A stretch of DNA of 64,000 nt from a bacterium (GTDB lineage Bacteria > Bacteroidota > Ignavibacteria > Kapaibacteriales > UBA2268): contig JANJTB010000007.1 of NCBI GenBank assembly GCA_024711295.1, forward strand, positions 1 to 64,000. Direction: 5' to 3'. A model generated the notes under the pieces. The model was not told the DNA's origin, made no database searches, and worked only from the letters and a program-made list of their open reading frames with translations. The first letter of the stretch is position 1. Each line of letters begins with the position of its first letter. This document shows positions 44,078 to 53,268 of the stretch, piece by piece. The position numbers and the translations under genes were made by a program.

Positions 44078-45423
44078 AAAAGCTTGAAGAATATTTTAGT
44101 ACATATAATAAGAATTTGGATAATATTGCAAATTTAGATAATGCTTCTTCATTACCTACAAGCAATTATAAACCAAGAATCGGAATTGAAGCAAAGAATA
44201 TTATGCCAAAGATTGGTAAAATTGCGATGATTTCTTTATCAGTATTTGTTTTAACAGGAATCTCATTTTATATGCTTTATCAGAATAAATCAGAGGAATT
44301 TGAAGCTATAGTTTATAATATTTTGAAGAATATGAATATCGTAAATGATTACAGCAAGATCGAAAGTGGCATTTTTTCAGATATTAGTTATGTTGAATTA
44401 AACTATGATGAGCTTGCTGCAATTGGCATAATAAAAAAGGGAGATACAATTTCGATAATTACTGAGGATATACTAATGCCTTCAGACATTGATTTGAATT
44501 ATCAGAAAATAAAAGATTCATTATATAATTTGCCGGAAAACAAAAAAAAGGGTGTCAAAATTGAAGTAGATACATACAAGAAGTATTCAAAGCTTGGATA
44601 TGAAACAACAATGCCGCAACTAATAAAATCAAAATATAACATTTCGTTTTATACATTTAATTCGTATATTATGCAATATCAGGGTTGGGATCATAATAAA
44701 TACAGTTCGTTCTCTCCTGTTTCGATTCAAAGCTTTTGTAAGTCAAAAGTAGGTTATTCAGTTAGTTATATTGCATATCTAAATCCAACAAATATGCCGG
44801 ATGAATACAGATCTGGGCTTGATTCGCTTTCAAAACAATTTATTAACAGAGTGGACCGTAAAAGCATTAATTCTATGGGAGCATTATCCAAACTAATTCC
44901 GGTCAAAATTAAACTATATAACAAAAGTGGTTACAAACCGGATAATAAGAAATATACAATTGTCGAAACTGATATTATACTATGGTACATACCAACTGAT
45001 GAATTTATTAACGCTTTACCGGAAAGGTATTCCAAAAGACTAAAGAAAGAACTGGTGATAATTGATAAAATTGAAAATGGAATAATAGACAAAAAAGAAG
45101 CTTGCATAGAATTAAATGAAAGTGAGTCAATCCTGGGTTTATGTCCAATATTTCATAATAATATTGAAATAAAAGCAATATATCCCAGTCCGGGTATGGA
45201 GGATACACACATTAAATTCGATAATGGAAAGGAACAGAAACTTAGTGTTTTTCTTTATGATATGACAGGAAAGGAAGTAAGATGTGTCAAGAATAATAAA
45301 TTGTTTCCTCCAGGTGAGCATAATTTATGGATTGATTTAAGTAATCTGAAACAGGGAATTTATATCGCTGTTATAATTGATGAAGGTGGTAATTCAATAA
45401 GTGCTAAATTTATTAAAGAGTAA
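44074..45423 (+). CDS. Membrane protein coupled to the sigma gene, with T9SS-like C-terminal domain
   Basis: This 449-aa protein has a polar cytoplasmic N-terminus (1-48), one membrane helix (about 49-69) and a long extracytoplasmic part. The position and ATGA overlap with the sigma gene suggest an anti-sigma factor. No ZAS zinc motif is seen. The C-terminal 80 residues (YPSPGMEDTHIKF, VFLYDMTGKEV, GIYIAVI) resemble a T9SS type-A sorting domain, which is normally found on proteins with cleavable signal peptides. The function is inferred from context, and the combination is unusual. Confidence 0.6.
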   Translation: MKKLEEYFSTYNKNLDNIANLDNASSLPTSNYKPRIGIEAKNIMPKIGKIAMISLSVFVLTGISFYMLYQNKSEEFEAIVYNILKNMNIVNDYSKIESGIFSDISYVELNYDELAAIGIIKKGDTISIITEDILMPSDIDLNYQKIKDSLYNLPENKKKGVKIEVDTYKKYSKLGYETTMPQLIKSKYNISFYTFNSYIMQYQGWDHNKYSSFSPVSIQSFCKSKVGYSVSYIAYLNPTNMPDEYRSGLDSLSKQFINRVDRKSINSMGALSKLIPVKIKLYNKSGYKPDNKKYTIVETDIILWYIPTDEFINALPERYSKRLKKELVIIDKIENGIIDKKEACIELNESESILGLCPIFHNNIEIKAIYPSPGMEDTHIKFDNGKEQKLSVFLYDMTGKEVRCVKNNKLFPPGEHNLWIDLSNLKQGIYIAVIIDEGGNSISAKFIKE

Positions 45424-45804
45424 ATATACTTATTATTTCATAACAATTTAAAGTTGAAGATTAAATTTATATTTTTAGAAAATTTATCGAAGCTTGCAAT
45501 TATTATAAAATCAAATTTGTTAAACTTTTCATTTGCAAGATTTGACTCTTTTTAGGTTGAACAAAAATATAAACGAAATCTGTTGAAAAATATTTTGATT
45601 TGTTAATTATTTGTAAATTGTATAATTTATACATTGTTAATTCAGCATTATCAATATGAATGGAAATAAATATTTAGAAAAATATTTAATATTTTGATTA
45701 ATTTAAAAAATATTTGTATATATTAGTATAATTATTGATACAAAAATCAATTAATTGTTGATATGGGAATAGAGGTTCTTGTGATAAATATAAGGAATAT
45801 CAAA
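45424..45804. other. Intergenic region without a visible gene
   Basis: About 380 bp of very AT-rich DNA has several ATATTT words and no credible frame, RNA fold or repeat. It should contain the promoter of the following gene. A frame extending from 45763 is not supported because the signal peptide starts at 45805. Confidence 0.6.
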
Positions 45805-48036
45805 ATGAAATTATTAAAAATCTTTAGCTTGTTGCTTTTATTTACTATTGATATGTTTTCCTCAGAGCTTACTGAGAAATGGAATTATATACCCGCATAT
45901 TCTTCAATTTCAAAACTAAAGATAAGTCATGATGGTAAATATATCTTAGGATATAATGGATTAGCACAAATATTTGACGTTGAAAGAAAAAGATTTATTA
46001 ATGAATTTAATATTGGTTATTCAAATCTTATGGAAATATCCAATAATTTTGAATATGCTTATTTTCGAATTGCTCAATGTATTTTAAGGATAAATTTAAA
46101 AACTGGTGATACTGTAAATAGCAGATTAGTAACCGGTGATACAGATATAAAGAGTATGTCTTCAAGTAAAGATGGCAATAAATTTGTAGCTGTATATCTA
46201 AATGTAAAGCAGGTTGGAAATATTAAGTATCCAACTACAGTTTATGACTGGGGTATAATTTTTGGTGATTTCAACAGAAATCAATGGAAAGTTCTTGACA
46301 CAGGAACATCCAACTGGGGCACATCAGTTGCTCAAAATAGTTCTGTGGCAATTTCTGACAATGCAATGTATGCAGCAATTTCAAACGACAGTAGTTACAT
46401 AAATATTTATGATATTCAAGCAACAGAATCCCCGATTTTAATTGATCAGATTGAAACTAAAGGTACAGGACAAATAATTTCATTAGCATATTCTAATGAT
46501 GGAAGTAGGATTATATCAAGTCATAATGATGGCGGATTACGTGTGTGGGATATTCAGTCAAAGCAATTGCTGTTTGAATCGCTTAATTCTTTCAAAAAAG
46601 TATATATTCTTAATCAATATTCTAATGATAATGTAATTTCTGTCAAATTCCAGGACGAAAAATCTAAAATGGATTCGTTGTTTTTATTTGACATAATGAA
46701 TAAGGAATTAACTTTTGTAAGGACTGCTGACAGGACAATTTATAATAATTATTTGATAAATGATTCTCTTAATATAATTACATATATAAGCAGTAATTCA
46801 AAATGGATGATTGATTTCACTGATATGAAAATGGAGTATAATATAAGTAATAATCATATTCCAAGAGCTATAAATTATGCAAGTAAGAATGACAAATTTA
46901 TTTTTTTAGGTAATAATGATTCTTTGATTTATGTTCATAATATTATTAATGGTGAACAGGAAAAGGTTCTAAATACAGTATATTCGCCTATTAAGAAGTT
47001 AGTAGTATCAAAAGATGGGAGTAAAATGCTTGTTGTTGCAGGAGATTATTTCCAAATATGGAATTTAGAAACTTTGGAAAAGAAGTGTGAAAGAAAAATA
47101 TTAAAGTATTATGAAAAAGGCAAAACAGTAGCAGCTACAATTCATCCTGATAACAGTTCCTTTTTTGTTGCAGTAGATACATCAATTATCAGAGAGTTTG
47201 ATTGTTATTTTTGCAGCTTTAAGGATGAAACAAAAATCATTATGGATTACACCCGTGAAATAATAGATTTGGTTTTTAATAGCCATGGGTCAGTGCTGGC
47301 TTTTGGTAATCATTATGATGAAACAAATGCAGTAAGATATGAGTATAATTTTCTTAATTTCCCTTCAAAACTTATCACAAAAAGATTCAAAACAACTAAT
47401 GGAAATAATAATTCACAAATGTTTGCTGAATTTATTGATGATAGCACATTATTTACTTCATTTACAGGTTATTCAATTCAATCAAAAACTGGAGAGTATT
47501 TAATTTGGGATGTAAATAATTCAAATAAATTAAGGAACTATAAATTACCTGATAAATACAAACCTGATGGTTTTGAAGACAGATTTGTAATTTTTAGACA
47601 ACATAATTTAATTATTCTATATAACAATGTCGGGCATCTTGTTCTTTACAATTATGAAAGCAACAATCATAATAAGATTATCAACACTTCAATGTATCTG
47701 GTTAAAATTTTCATTGATGAAGAAAATAAACTACTATATACAACTTCAACCAAAGGTTCTGTTAAATGCTTTGATATAAGTAATTTGTTAGATCCTGTAT
47801 CAGTAAAAGATGATACAGACTATAACAATTTACAATATATTTATCCCAATCCTGTATCTGATGTCCTGTATTTAAAGAATATTGATAATTATACAAATGT
47901 TGATATATTTAATTCACTTGGGGTAAAAATAATGAGTTTTGATAAAGTTGAACAAATAAATGTATCAAACCTGGGTGCTGGCTTATACTTTATCAAAATG
48001 GGAAAATATACTCAGAAGTTTGTGGTTTTAAGATAG
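45805..48036 (+). CDS. Secreted WD40-like protein with T9SS sorting domain
   Basis: From ATG 45805 the protein has 743 residues. A signal peptide lies at about 1-20 (LLKIFSLLLLFTIDMFS). Repeating motifs such as ISLAYSNDGSRIISSHNDGG followed by RVWDI indicate a WD40-type propeller. The C-terminal 75 residues start YIYPNPVSDVLYL and end TQKFVVLR, a T9SS sorting domain. It is expected at the cell surface. No catalytic motif was seen. Confidence 0.78.
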   Translation: MKLLKIFSLLLLFTIDMFSSELTEKWNYIPAYSSISKLKISHDGKYILGYNGLAQIFDVERKRFINEFNIGYSNLMEISNNFEYAYFRIAQCILRINLKTGDTVNSRLVTGDTDIKSMSSSKDGNKFVAVYLNVKQVGNIKYPTTVYDWGIIFGDFNRNQWKVLDTGTSNWGTSVAQNSSVAISDNAMYAAISNDSSYINIYDIQATESPILIDQIETKGTGQIISLAYSNDGSRIISSHNDGGLRVWDIQSKQLLFESLNSFKKVYILNQYSNDNVISVKFQDEKSKMDSLFLFDIMNKELTFVRTADRTIYNNYLINDSLNIITYISSNSKWMIDFTDMKMEYNISNNHIPRAINYASKNDKFIFLGNNDSLIYVHNIINGEQEKVLNTVYSPIKKLVVSKDGSKMLVVAGDYFQIWNLETLEKKCERKILKYYEKGKTVAATIHPDNSSFFVAVDTSIIREFDCYFCSFKDETKIIMDYTREIIDLVFNSHGSVLAFGNHYDETNAVRYEYNFLNFPSKLITKRFKTTNGNNNSQMFAEFIDDSTLFTSFTGYSIQSKTGEYLIWDVNNSNKLRNYKLPDKYKPDGFEDRFVIFRQHNLIILYNNVGHLVLYNYESNNHNKIINTSMYLVKIFIDEENKLLYTTSTKGSVKCFDISNLLDPVSVKDDTDYNNLQYIYPNPVSDVLYLKNIDNYTNVDIFNSLGVKIMSFDKVEQINVSNLGAGLYFIKMGKYTQKFVVLR

Positions 48037-48228
48037 TTTATTCATATTATTGTGTATTGAACGACTGGTACATTTTGCTGATGTAGCAATTGAAGGTATC
48101 GCATTGATACAATCGTTATCATTCGTTTTTTTAATATAAATCTGATTGATAGTTCGTTCTCCTAAAAATGTGATAATAAATATTTCTTTACTTTATTCTA
48201 AAAAATATTTTATCAATCTAGTAAAATA

Positions 48229-48267
48229 ATAAAAAAAGGGTCAAAATATAATGAATATTAAGACCCT
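48229..48267 (-). terminator. Terminator downstream of the sigma-factor remnant
   Basis: The arms AGGGTC (48237-48242) and GACCCT (48262-48267) are followed on the minus strand by TTTTTTTATT. It sits just beyond the stop of the minus-strand sigma fragment. Confidence 0.6.
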
Positions 48268-48302
48268 ACTATGAAACACAAAAAAAATTTATAATAGAAA
48301 AA

Positions 48303-48464
48303 TTAATTATCGTTGATTGACCTGTATAAGTCTTTTAACTTTTTCCTTAAATGTAAAACAGCATACCTCTTGCGGGCAAGAAGTGTATTGATGTTTACGC
48401 CATTATCTTCACTCATCTCACGGAATGATATACCTTCAAATTCATTTTTAACAAACACTCAATT
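48303..48464 (-). pseudogene. C-terminal fragment of an ECF sigma factor
   Basis: Read on the minus strand, this segment encodes a region-4 helix-turn-helix: NEFEGISFREMSEDNGVNI, then NTLLARKRYAVLHLRKKLKDLY, ending in TAA. This is the standard C-terminus of a Bacteroidota ECF sigma factor. An in-frame TGA stands just before it, and the DNA further upstream is AT-rich and unrelated, so regions 2 and 3 are missing. It is a gene remnant. Its sequence differs from the intact sigma factor at 43586-44077. Confidence 0.75.
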
Positions 48465-48617
48465 TAAAATCAATTATTATTTTCTCGCAAAATTCTCTTT
48501 TTTAATTTGCTTAAAAATTATTAGTTTTGTTAAATATTTGGATTTGTTATTAAAAACAAAAATTTTAGACTATGAAAGTGATTATTTAAAATTGCAGTAG
48601 AAAAAAAGGTGATTAAT

Positions 48618-49154
48618 TTGAGCAAAGTAATTTTATATATTGCAGCATCTATTGATGGGTATATAGCAGGTATAAATGATGATTTGGAATGGCTGGATAA
48701 TCACAGCAATCCTGAGAGCTTAGACTATGGTTACAACGAGTTTTACAAATCTGTGGGTACAGCTATAATGGGCAGAAAAACCTATGAAAAGGTGCTCCAA
48801 TTGAGTTCAGATTGGCCATATAAGGATATCAGCTCGTATATTGCCACTCAAATAACTGATTACAAAACGGATCCATCCGATACTTTTATCGTTAATGACA
48901 TATCTCCGGAATTTATAAATAGTTTGAAATCAAAATCCGATAAAGATATTTGGTTAGTTGGTGGTGGCAAACTTACAGGAGAGTTTTTGGAGAAAAAATT
49001 GCTCGACAAAATGATAATTACATATATACCGATAATTCTGGGTGCTGGTATTAAGCTTTTCGAAGACAAAATTATACAGTCAAGCTGGTCACTTGATGGA
49101 TTAATTAAATATCCCAATGGAGTTTATACAGTAAGTTACGAAGTTATTAGATAA
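48618..49154 (+). CDS. Dihydrofolate reductase-like (RibD C-terminal domain) protein
   Basis: This protein of about 178 residues starts SKVILYIAASIDGYIAG, has MGRKTYE and ends with the IWLVGGGKL and LGAGIKLFE segments typical of the RibD_C/DHFR-like reductase family. Members reduce pterin- or flavin-related compounds with NADPH; the substrate here is unknown. An AAAGGTGA box favours a TTG start at 48618. A GTG at 48609 is the alternative. It is a single-gene unit. Confidence 0.85.
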   Translation: MSKVILYIAASIDGYIAGINDDLEWLDNHSNPESLDYGYNEFYKSVGTAIMGRKTYEKVLQLSSDWPYKDISSYIATQITDYKTDPSDTFIVNDISPEFINSLKSKSDKDIWLVGGGKLTGEFLEKKLLDKMIITYIPIILGAGIKLFEDKIIQSSWSLDGLIKYPNGVYTVSYEVIR

Positions 49155-49215
49155 TAATAGTTTCGAAAGATAATGTTGTCATGACGGCTAAACATTTACT
49201 ACAGGATTGAATAAG

Positions 49216-49560
49216 TTATTTCTTTGAGCTGAACTTATCATCTTCGTGATAAAAAAGGAAATTAAATGATGTAAGTGAGCCATAGCATTTAGTTATATAA
49301 CCCTGAAATTTTAGTTTTTCGCCTTCGGAAAGAGAATCGTTGGAGTTAATTTGCTGTTCCAAGACTCTGAGATTATCCCTAAGCATTACAATTTTGTGAA
49401 AAAGCTTGTCAATAGGCAATTCATGCTCCTTCAACTCAGAATTTTTGGGCATAAAGAAAATTGAACTTCCTTCCCATTTTGGAGCTAATTCTGCTGAGTG
49501 CATATCGTCCATTTCTTCAACAATTGCACGTGCTAATTCTCTTATTTCATATTTTTCCAT
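49216..49560 (-). CDS. Unknown 114-aa protein linked to a PIN gene
   Basis: This acidic helical protein starts MEKYEIRELARAIVEEMDD, with the central stretch FFMPKNSELKEHELPIDKLF and further helices to the end. No membrane segment, HTH or toxin motif. It lies 9 bp after the PIN-domain gene in a three-gene operon with an enoyl-CoA hydratase gene. It does not look like a classical antitoxin, because it follows the PIN gene and has no DNA-binding domain. Function unknown. Confidence 0.65.
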   Translation of the reverse strand: MEKYEIRELARAIVEEMDDMHSAELAPKWEGSSIFFMPKNSELKEHELPIDKLFHKIVMLRDNLRVLEQQINSNDSLSEGEKLKFQGYITKCYGSLTSFNFLFYHEDDKFSSKK

Positions 49561-49569
49561 TTTATTCTC

Positions 49570-49992
49570 TTAATTTGTTGATAAATGAGTTCCCAAAATT
49601 TTGATAAAGTCTTCTGCTGAAACAGTTTTGGCATAAGTAAGATGAGCAGAGTTTGCAAGTAGTTGTTTATCGTCAGTCACTATATAATCGCAACCCTCAT
49701 TATTTGCAATTTCTATAAGCTTACTGTCTTGTCTGTCAGGATTAAATTTAACTTGATCTACTTTAATAATTGATTTACATATACTGCTATTTATAAACTC
49801 TTTTACAGATTTTACTTTGTCCGGTTCAAGTTTTAGCTTATCGCGTGATAATATCAAACCATACTCATGTAATAACCTTTCGTCTGCAAATACACGAATA
49901 TTTTGCCCGGGTATGATTTGAAGTATCTTTTGAGCATATTCATTCTTCAGACAAAAAGATACTAGTATATTTGTATCAATAACAATTTTCAA
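49570..49992 (-). CDS. PIN-domain ribonuclease-like protein
   Basis: This 140-aa protein starts MKIVIDTNILVS with the first acidic residue of the PIN active site. Further acidic residues are in DERLLHEY, PDRQDSKLIE and DYIVTDDKQLL. This pattern matches the PIN_3/COG1569 group, whose members cleave RNA and often act as toxins. The ATG lies 4 bp after the enoyl-CoA hydratase stop. No antitoxin of a known type is adjacent, so a housekeeping role is also possible. Confidence 0.82.
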   Translation of the reverse strand: MKIVIDTNILVSFCLKNEYAQKILQIIPGQNIRVFADERLLHEYGLILSRDKLKLEPDKVKSVKEFINSSICKSIIKVDQVKFNPDRQDSKLIEIANNEGCDYIVTDDKQLLANSAHLTYAKTVSAEDFIKILGTHLSTN

Positions 49993-49996
49993 TGTA

Positions 49997-50755
49997 CTAC
50001 TTGGATTTAAACTGGCTTATATAATTCTTTGTAAAATCTGATAAAACAAGACGACCGCTTATTTCTGCCCGTGATTCCAGCAACTCATCCCAGTTTTCAG
50101 TTCCTTCCCAGAATACTCTTTTCAGCTCTTTAGTTGCATCAGGGCTCAACTCTGCAAGCCTTGAAGAAAGCTCGGTTACTGCCATATTCAAATCATCAAT
50201 GGTATAATATACGTTTGCGTAAAGTCCGTTGTTTACAGCCCATGTAGAGTTGTACCATTCTGTATCAATCGACATTTGAGTAAAAGCTGCTTTGCCAATT
50301 TTTCGCTCAACTGCAGGACCAACAACAAATGGACCAATTCCTAATGCAAATTCACTCAGTTTAGCAAGAGCATCTTTGTATGCCAGGGTATAGTCAGCTG
50401 CAGCAGCTAATCCTACACCACCACCAACAGCTCTTCCCTGAACCCTCGCAATCACAAATTTATCAGATTTACGGATTGCATTTATTACATTAGCAAATCC
50501 TATGAAAAAATTCTTACCGGTTTCGAAATCGTTGATGCTAATAAGCTCATCAAATGATGCACCAGCGCAGAATGCTTTCTCGCCGTCACTTTTTAATACA
50601 ATAACTCTGATGCCGTCATTAGAGTCGGCTTGTTTGATAGTCTCAGCAAGTTGAGATAGTATCTCTCCAGGCAAAGAATTACTCTTAGGGTGGAAAAATG
50701 TAATAATTCCTACATTATTAGTAATTTCAAGATTAACATATCCGTTGTTTTCCAT
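49997..50755 (-). CDS. Enoyl-CoA hydratase/isomerase family protein
   Basis: This 252-aa crotonase-fold protein has the oxyanion-hole segments AFCAGASFDELI and GRAVGGGVGLAAAADYTLA. The N-terminus GYVNLEITNNVGIITF and length fit the family. The usual catalytic Glu positions are not easily assigned (FALGIGPFVVGP region), so the reaction cannot be named. It begins an operon with PIN and the 114-aa gene. Confidence 0.85.
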   Translation of the reverse strand: MENNGYVNLEITNNVGIITFFHPKSNSLPGEILSQLAETIKQADSNDGIRVIVLKSDGEKAFCAGASFDELISINDFETGKNFFIGFANVINAIRKSDKFVIARVQGRAVGGGVGLAAAADYTLAYKDALAKLSEFALGIGPFVVGPAVERKIGKAAFTQMSIDTEWYNSTWAVNNGLYANVYYTIDDLNMAVTELSSRLAELSPDATKELKRVFWEGTENWDELLESRAEISGRLVLSDFTKNYISQFKSK

Positions 50756-50868
50756 TTTCGAAATCTTATAATATCTTTAAAAAAAGATTTTATACGCTTA
50801 AAACATTATTATATTGAAAATTATCATTTAAATGTTAAGCATTATTTTAGGAATTAAATAAATATATT

Positions 50869-50876
50869 TACTTTTG
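50869..50876 (+). promoter_or_regulatory. TAnnTTTG-type promoter box
   Basis: TACTTTTG matches the -7 consensus, about 35 bp before the glycosyltransferase start. Confidence 0.4.
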
Positions 50877-50910
50877 CAGATAATATATTAATACAAACAT
50901 TTAATTAAGA

Positions 50911-52107
50911 TTGAAGCAAAAAAAGATATTATTTCTGGCATCAAGATATCCTTATCCTCTAATTGGCGGCGATAAGATAAAGTCGTATCATTTACTGCGC
51001 CACCTTGCTAAGTACAACGATGTTACCTTAGTTGCTTTTAGTTTTGGAACTCTACCCGAAAAAAAAGATATTGAGGCTGTTGAGGCTCTTGGAGTCAGGG
51101 TATTTCCTGTTGCGTTGAATCCACTTAAATCAGGATTTCTGACTGGGCTGAGGTTACAAAAAGAATACCCTCTCGAAATATCTTTCTATCTTAACAGTGA
51201 GTTTAAAAACATCGTAGATAATTTGCTCACAACAGAAAAATTCGACTTAGGAATTGCCTTTTTCATGCGTACTGCTGAATACTTGAAAGAGAAAAATATA
51301 CCCAAAATTCTTATTTCCGAAGACTGCAGAGTTCTGTATCAAAGCCGTTCGTACAATCGCAGTAATAATTTACTGCAGAAGGCTGTTCGTTGGTGGGAAG
51401 TGATGAAACTAAAACCTTATGAACCTAAAATTACATCTCAGTACGATTTTGTAACACTTGTTACAAAAGAAGATATCGAGGAAATGAAAAAGGGTAATAG
51501 TAAGCTCAAATACAGGCTCGTTACTAACGGAGTGGATATTGATAGGTATTCACCTCCTGAAAATTTTTCAGAAAGAGGTTTGAATATAATTTTTACCGGA
51601 AAGCTGAGTGTTTGGGCAAATACTATGATGGCGATTAAGGTTGCAAAAGAACTATTCCCTAAAATACAATCTGAAGTTCCAGAAGCCAATTTAATGATTG
51701 TTGGTGCAAATCCTCCGAAATCTGTGCGTGAATTGGAAAGTAGTAATATTCATATTTATGCTGACGTTCCGGACCTGGCGATTTACTACCGCAAAGCCAG
51801 AGTATTTTTGCATCCGCATGATGGAGCATCAGGCATACAGAATAAGTTGCTTGAAGCAATGTCTGCAGGGTGTGCGGTTGTAACTACTCCAACAGGCAAT
51901 CAGGGTATTTACGCACGTCACATGGAGCATGCTATGCTTTCTGATTCAGACGACGAGATGGCCGAATACACAATAAAATTACTTAAAGATGATAATCTTG
52001 CACAGCAAATTTCTGAATCTGCTCGGGAATGGATCATACAAACTCACACCTGGGATGTGGTTTTTAGTCAGATTGATGGTGTAATTAATGAGTTATTTAA
52101 TGAATAA
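50911..52107 (+). CDS. Glycosyltransferase, GT4-like
   Basis: This 398-aa protein has an N-terminal Rossmann half with FLASRYPYPLIGGDKIKS, which binds the acceptor. The C-terminal donor-binding half has ITNGVD-like VTNGVDIDRY, FTGKLSVWAN and the E-x7-E-like region HDGASGIQNKLLEAMSAGCAV. It resembles the PEP-CTERM/TIGR03087-type sugar transferases. Start codon TTG at 50911; no ATG fits. It overlaps the HAD phosphatase gene at its end. Role: cell-surface glycan assembly. Sugar unknown. Confidence 0.86.
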   Translation: MKQKKILFLASRYPYPLIGGDKIKSYHLLRHLAKYNDVTLVAFSFGTLPEKKDIEAVEALGVRVFPVALNPLKSGFLTGLRLQKEYPLEISFYLNSEFKNIVDNLLTTEKFDLGIAFFMRTAEYLKEKNIPKILISEDCRVLYQSRSYNRSNNLLQKAVRWWEVMKLKPYEPKITSQYDFVTLVTKEDIEEMKKGNSKLKYRLVTNGVDIDRYSPPENFSERGLNIIFTGKLSVWANTMMAIKVAKELFPKIQSEVPEANLMIVGANPPKSVRELESSNIHIYADVPDLAIYYRKARVFLHPHDGASGIQNKLLEAMSAGCAVVTTPTGNQGIYARHMEHAMLSDSDDEMAEYTIKLLKDDNLAQQISESAREWIIQTHTWDVVFSQIDGVINELFNE

Positions 52108-52636
52108 AGCTTTCTTTTTTGACAGAGATGGCGTAATAAACGTTAGAAAAATGGATGATTATGTGATGTCTGTTCAGGAGATGCAACTTTTCCCAGAAAT
52201 ACCTGTTATTCTAAAGATATTGAAAGAAAATAATTTTCTGACATTTGTGGTTACTAACCAGCAAGGTGTGGGCAAAGGTCTGATGTCGGAAAATGAATTA
52301 CTGGATATTCACAATTTCATGCAAGATACACTTGAAGTTCAATGTGGGTTCAAATTTGATGATATTGAGTATTGTACAGATTTGAAAGAATCAGCAAGTT
52401 TCAGGCGAAAACCTAATCCCGGAATGATTCTCGAATTGGCAGAAAAGTGGAATATTGACTTAAAGAACTCTTACATCATCGGTGATACTGAGTCTGACAT
52501 AATTGCCGGGGAAAAAGCCGGATTGAAAACAATTTTGTTGTCTGTTGAAAAAATTAAAACTGTTCCGGATTTTTGCATCTCTAATCATGTAGAACTTATC
52601 AAAATAATCAATCACATAGTAGGGGCACAAATATAA
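52100..52636 (+). CDS. HAD-IIIA phosphatase (GmhB/HisB-N-like)
   Basis: This protein of 178 residues begins MNKAFFFDRDGVIN with the catalytic DxD. VVTNQQGVGKG and RRKPNPGM and the GDTESDI end motif are present. The zinc-binding cysteine loop of true GmhB is not seen between YCTDLKES and RRKP. The ATG at 52100 overlaps the end of the glycosyltransferase; an ATG at 52088 is also in frame. Probably a sugar-phosphate phosphatase for surface glycans. Confidence 0.83.
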   Translation: MNKAFFFDRDGVINVRKMDDYVMSVQEMQLFPEIPVILKILKENNFLTFVVTNQQGVGKGLMSENELLDIHNFMQDTLEVQCGFKFDDIEYCTDLKESASFRRKPNPGMILELAEKWNIDLKNSYIIGDTESDIIAGEKAGLKTILLSVEKIKTVPDFCISNHVELIKIINHIVGAQI

Positions 52637-53268
52637 TGCTGGAATCAATTATCGAATTCTTATCACAGGTGCCATGGATTTGGGTATTGGTGATTGCTTT
52701 TCTTACTACCTTTACTGAAAATGTCTTCCCTCCATCACCGGGTGATTCACTTTTGATTTTTATGGGTACTCTCATCGGAATCAAATCAGGAAGCTTTGTT
52801 GAAATACTTTTAGCTTCTACTCTTGGATCAACTGTCGGCTTTGGTGTGATGTATTATTTAGGCAAGGAATTCGACCATTTAGTAATGGATGAAGGTAAGT
52901 TTAGATTTATCTCAAGAGAAGCTATACGAAAAGTTGAAACTTGGTTTGCAAGGTTTGGATATTGGTTGATTATCGCTAATAGGTTTTTATCCGGTACAAG
53001 AGCTGTAATTTCATTCTTTGCAGGAATGTCAAGACTTAATTTTGCGGTTACAATAGTACTGTCTGTTTTAAGCTCTTTGGTTTGGAATACAATATTGCTT
53101 TATTTTGGTTATTCTTTCGGTGATAATTGGCAAGTCATTGATAGTTATTTATCAGCTTACGGCAAGATTATTTTTCCTATTGTATTGGCAGCTTTAGTTG
53201 TATGGGCTTTTTATCAATTCTATTACAAAAACAGGAAGAATGGCTCAAAAACTATTGATAACAAATAG
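52636..53268 (+). CDS. DedA-family membrane protein
   Basis: This 210-aa inner-membrane protein has PSPGDSLLIFMGTLIG at the re-entrant loop, FGYWLIIANRFLSGTRAVI and several membrane helices, as in DedA/SNARE-associated proteins that flip undecaprenyl phosphate or phospholipids. Its start overlaps the HAD gene stop (TAATG). Its last 24 bp overlap the convergent cdsA. Fits an envelope gene group. Confidence 0.88.
   Translation: MLESIIEFLSQVPWIWVLVIAFLTTFTENVFPPSPGDSLLIFMGTLIGIKSGSFVEILLASTLGSTVGFGVMYYLGKEFDHLVMDEGKFRFISREAIRKVETWFARFGYWLIIANRFLSGTRAVISFFAGMSRLNFAVTIVLSVLSSLVWNTILLYFGYSFGDNWQVIDSYLSAYGKIIFPIVLAALVVWAFYQFYYKNRKNGSKTIDNK

Noticed and set aside
48313-48600. 95-aa plus-strand frame
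   Set aside because: The minus strand of its first half encodes the sigma region-4 remnant; the rest is low-complexity AT-rich DNA.
49216-49560. Antitoxin call for the 114-aa protein
   Set aside because: No DNA-binding or known antitoxin motif; it follows rather than precedes the PIN gene. Kept as unknown.
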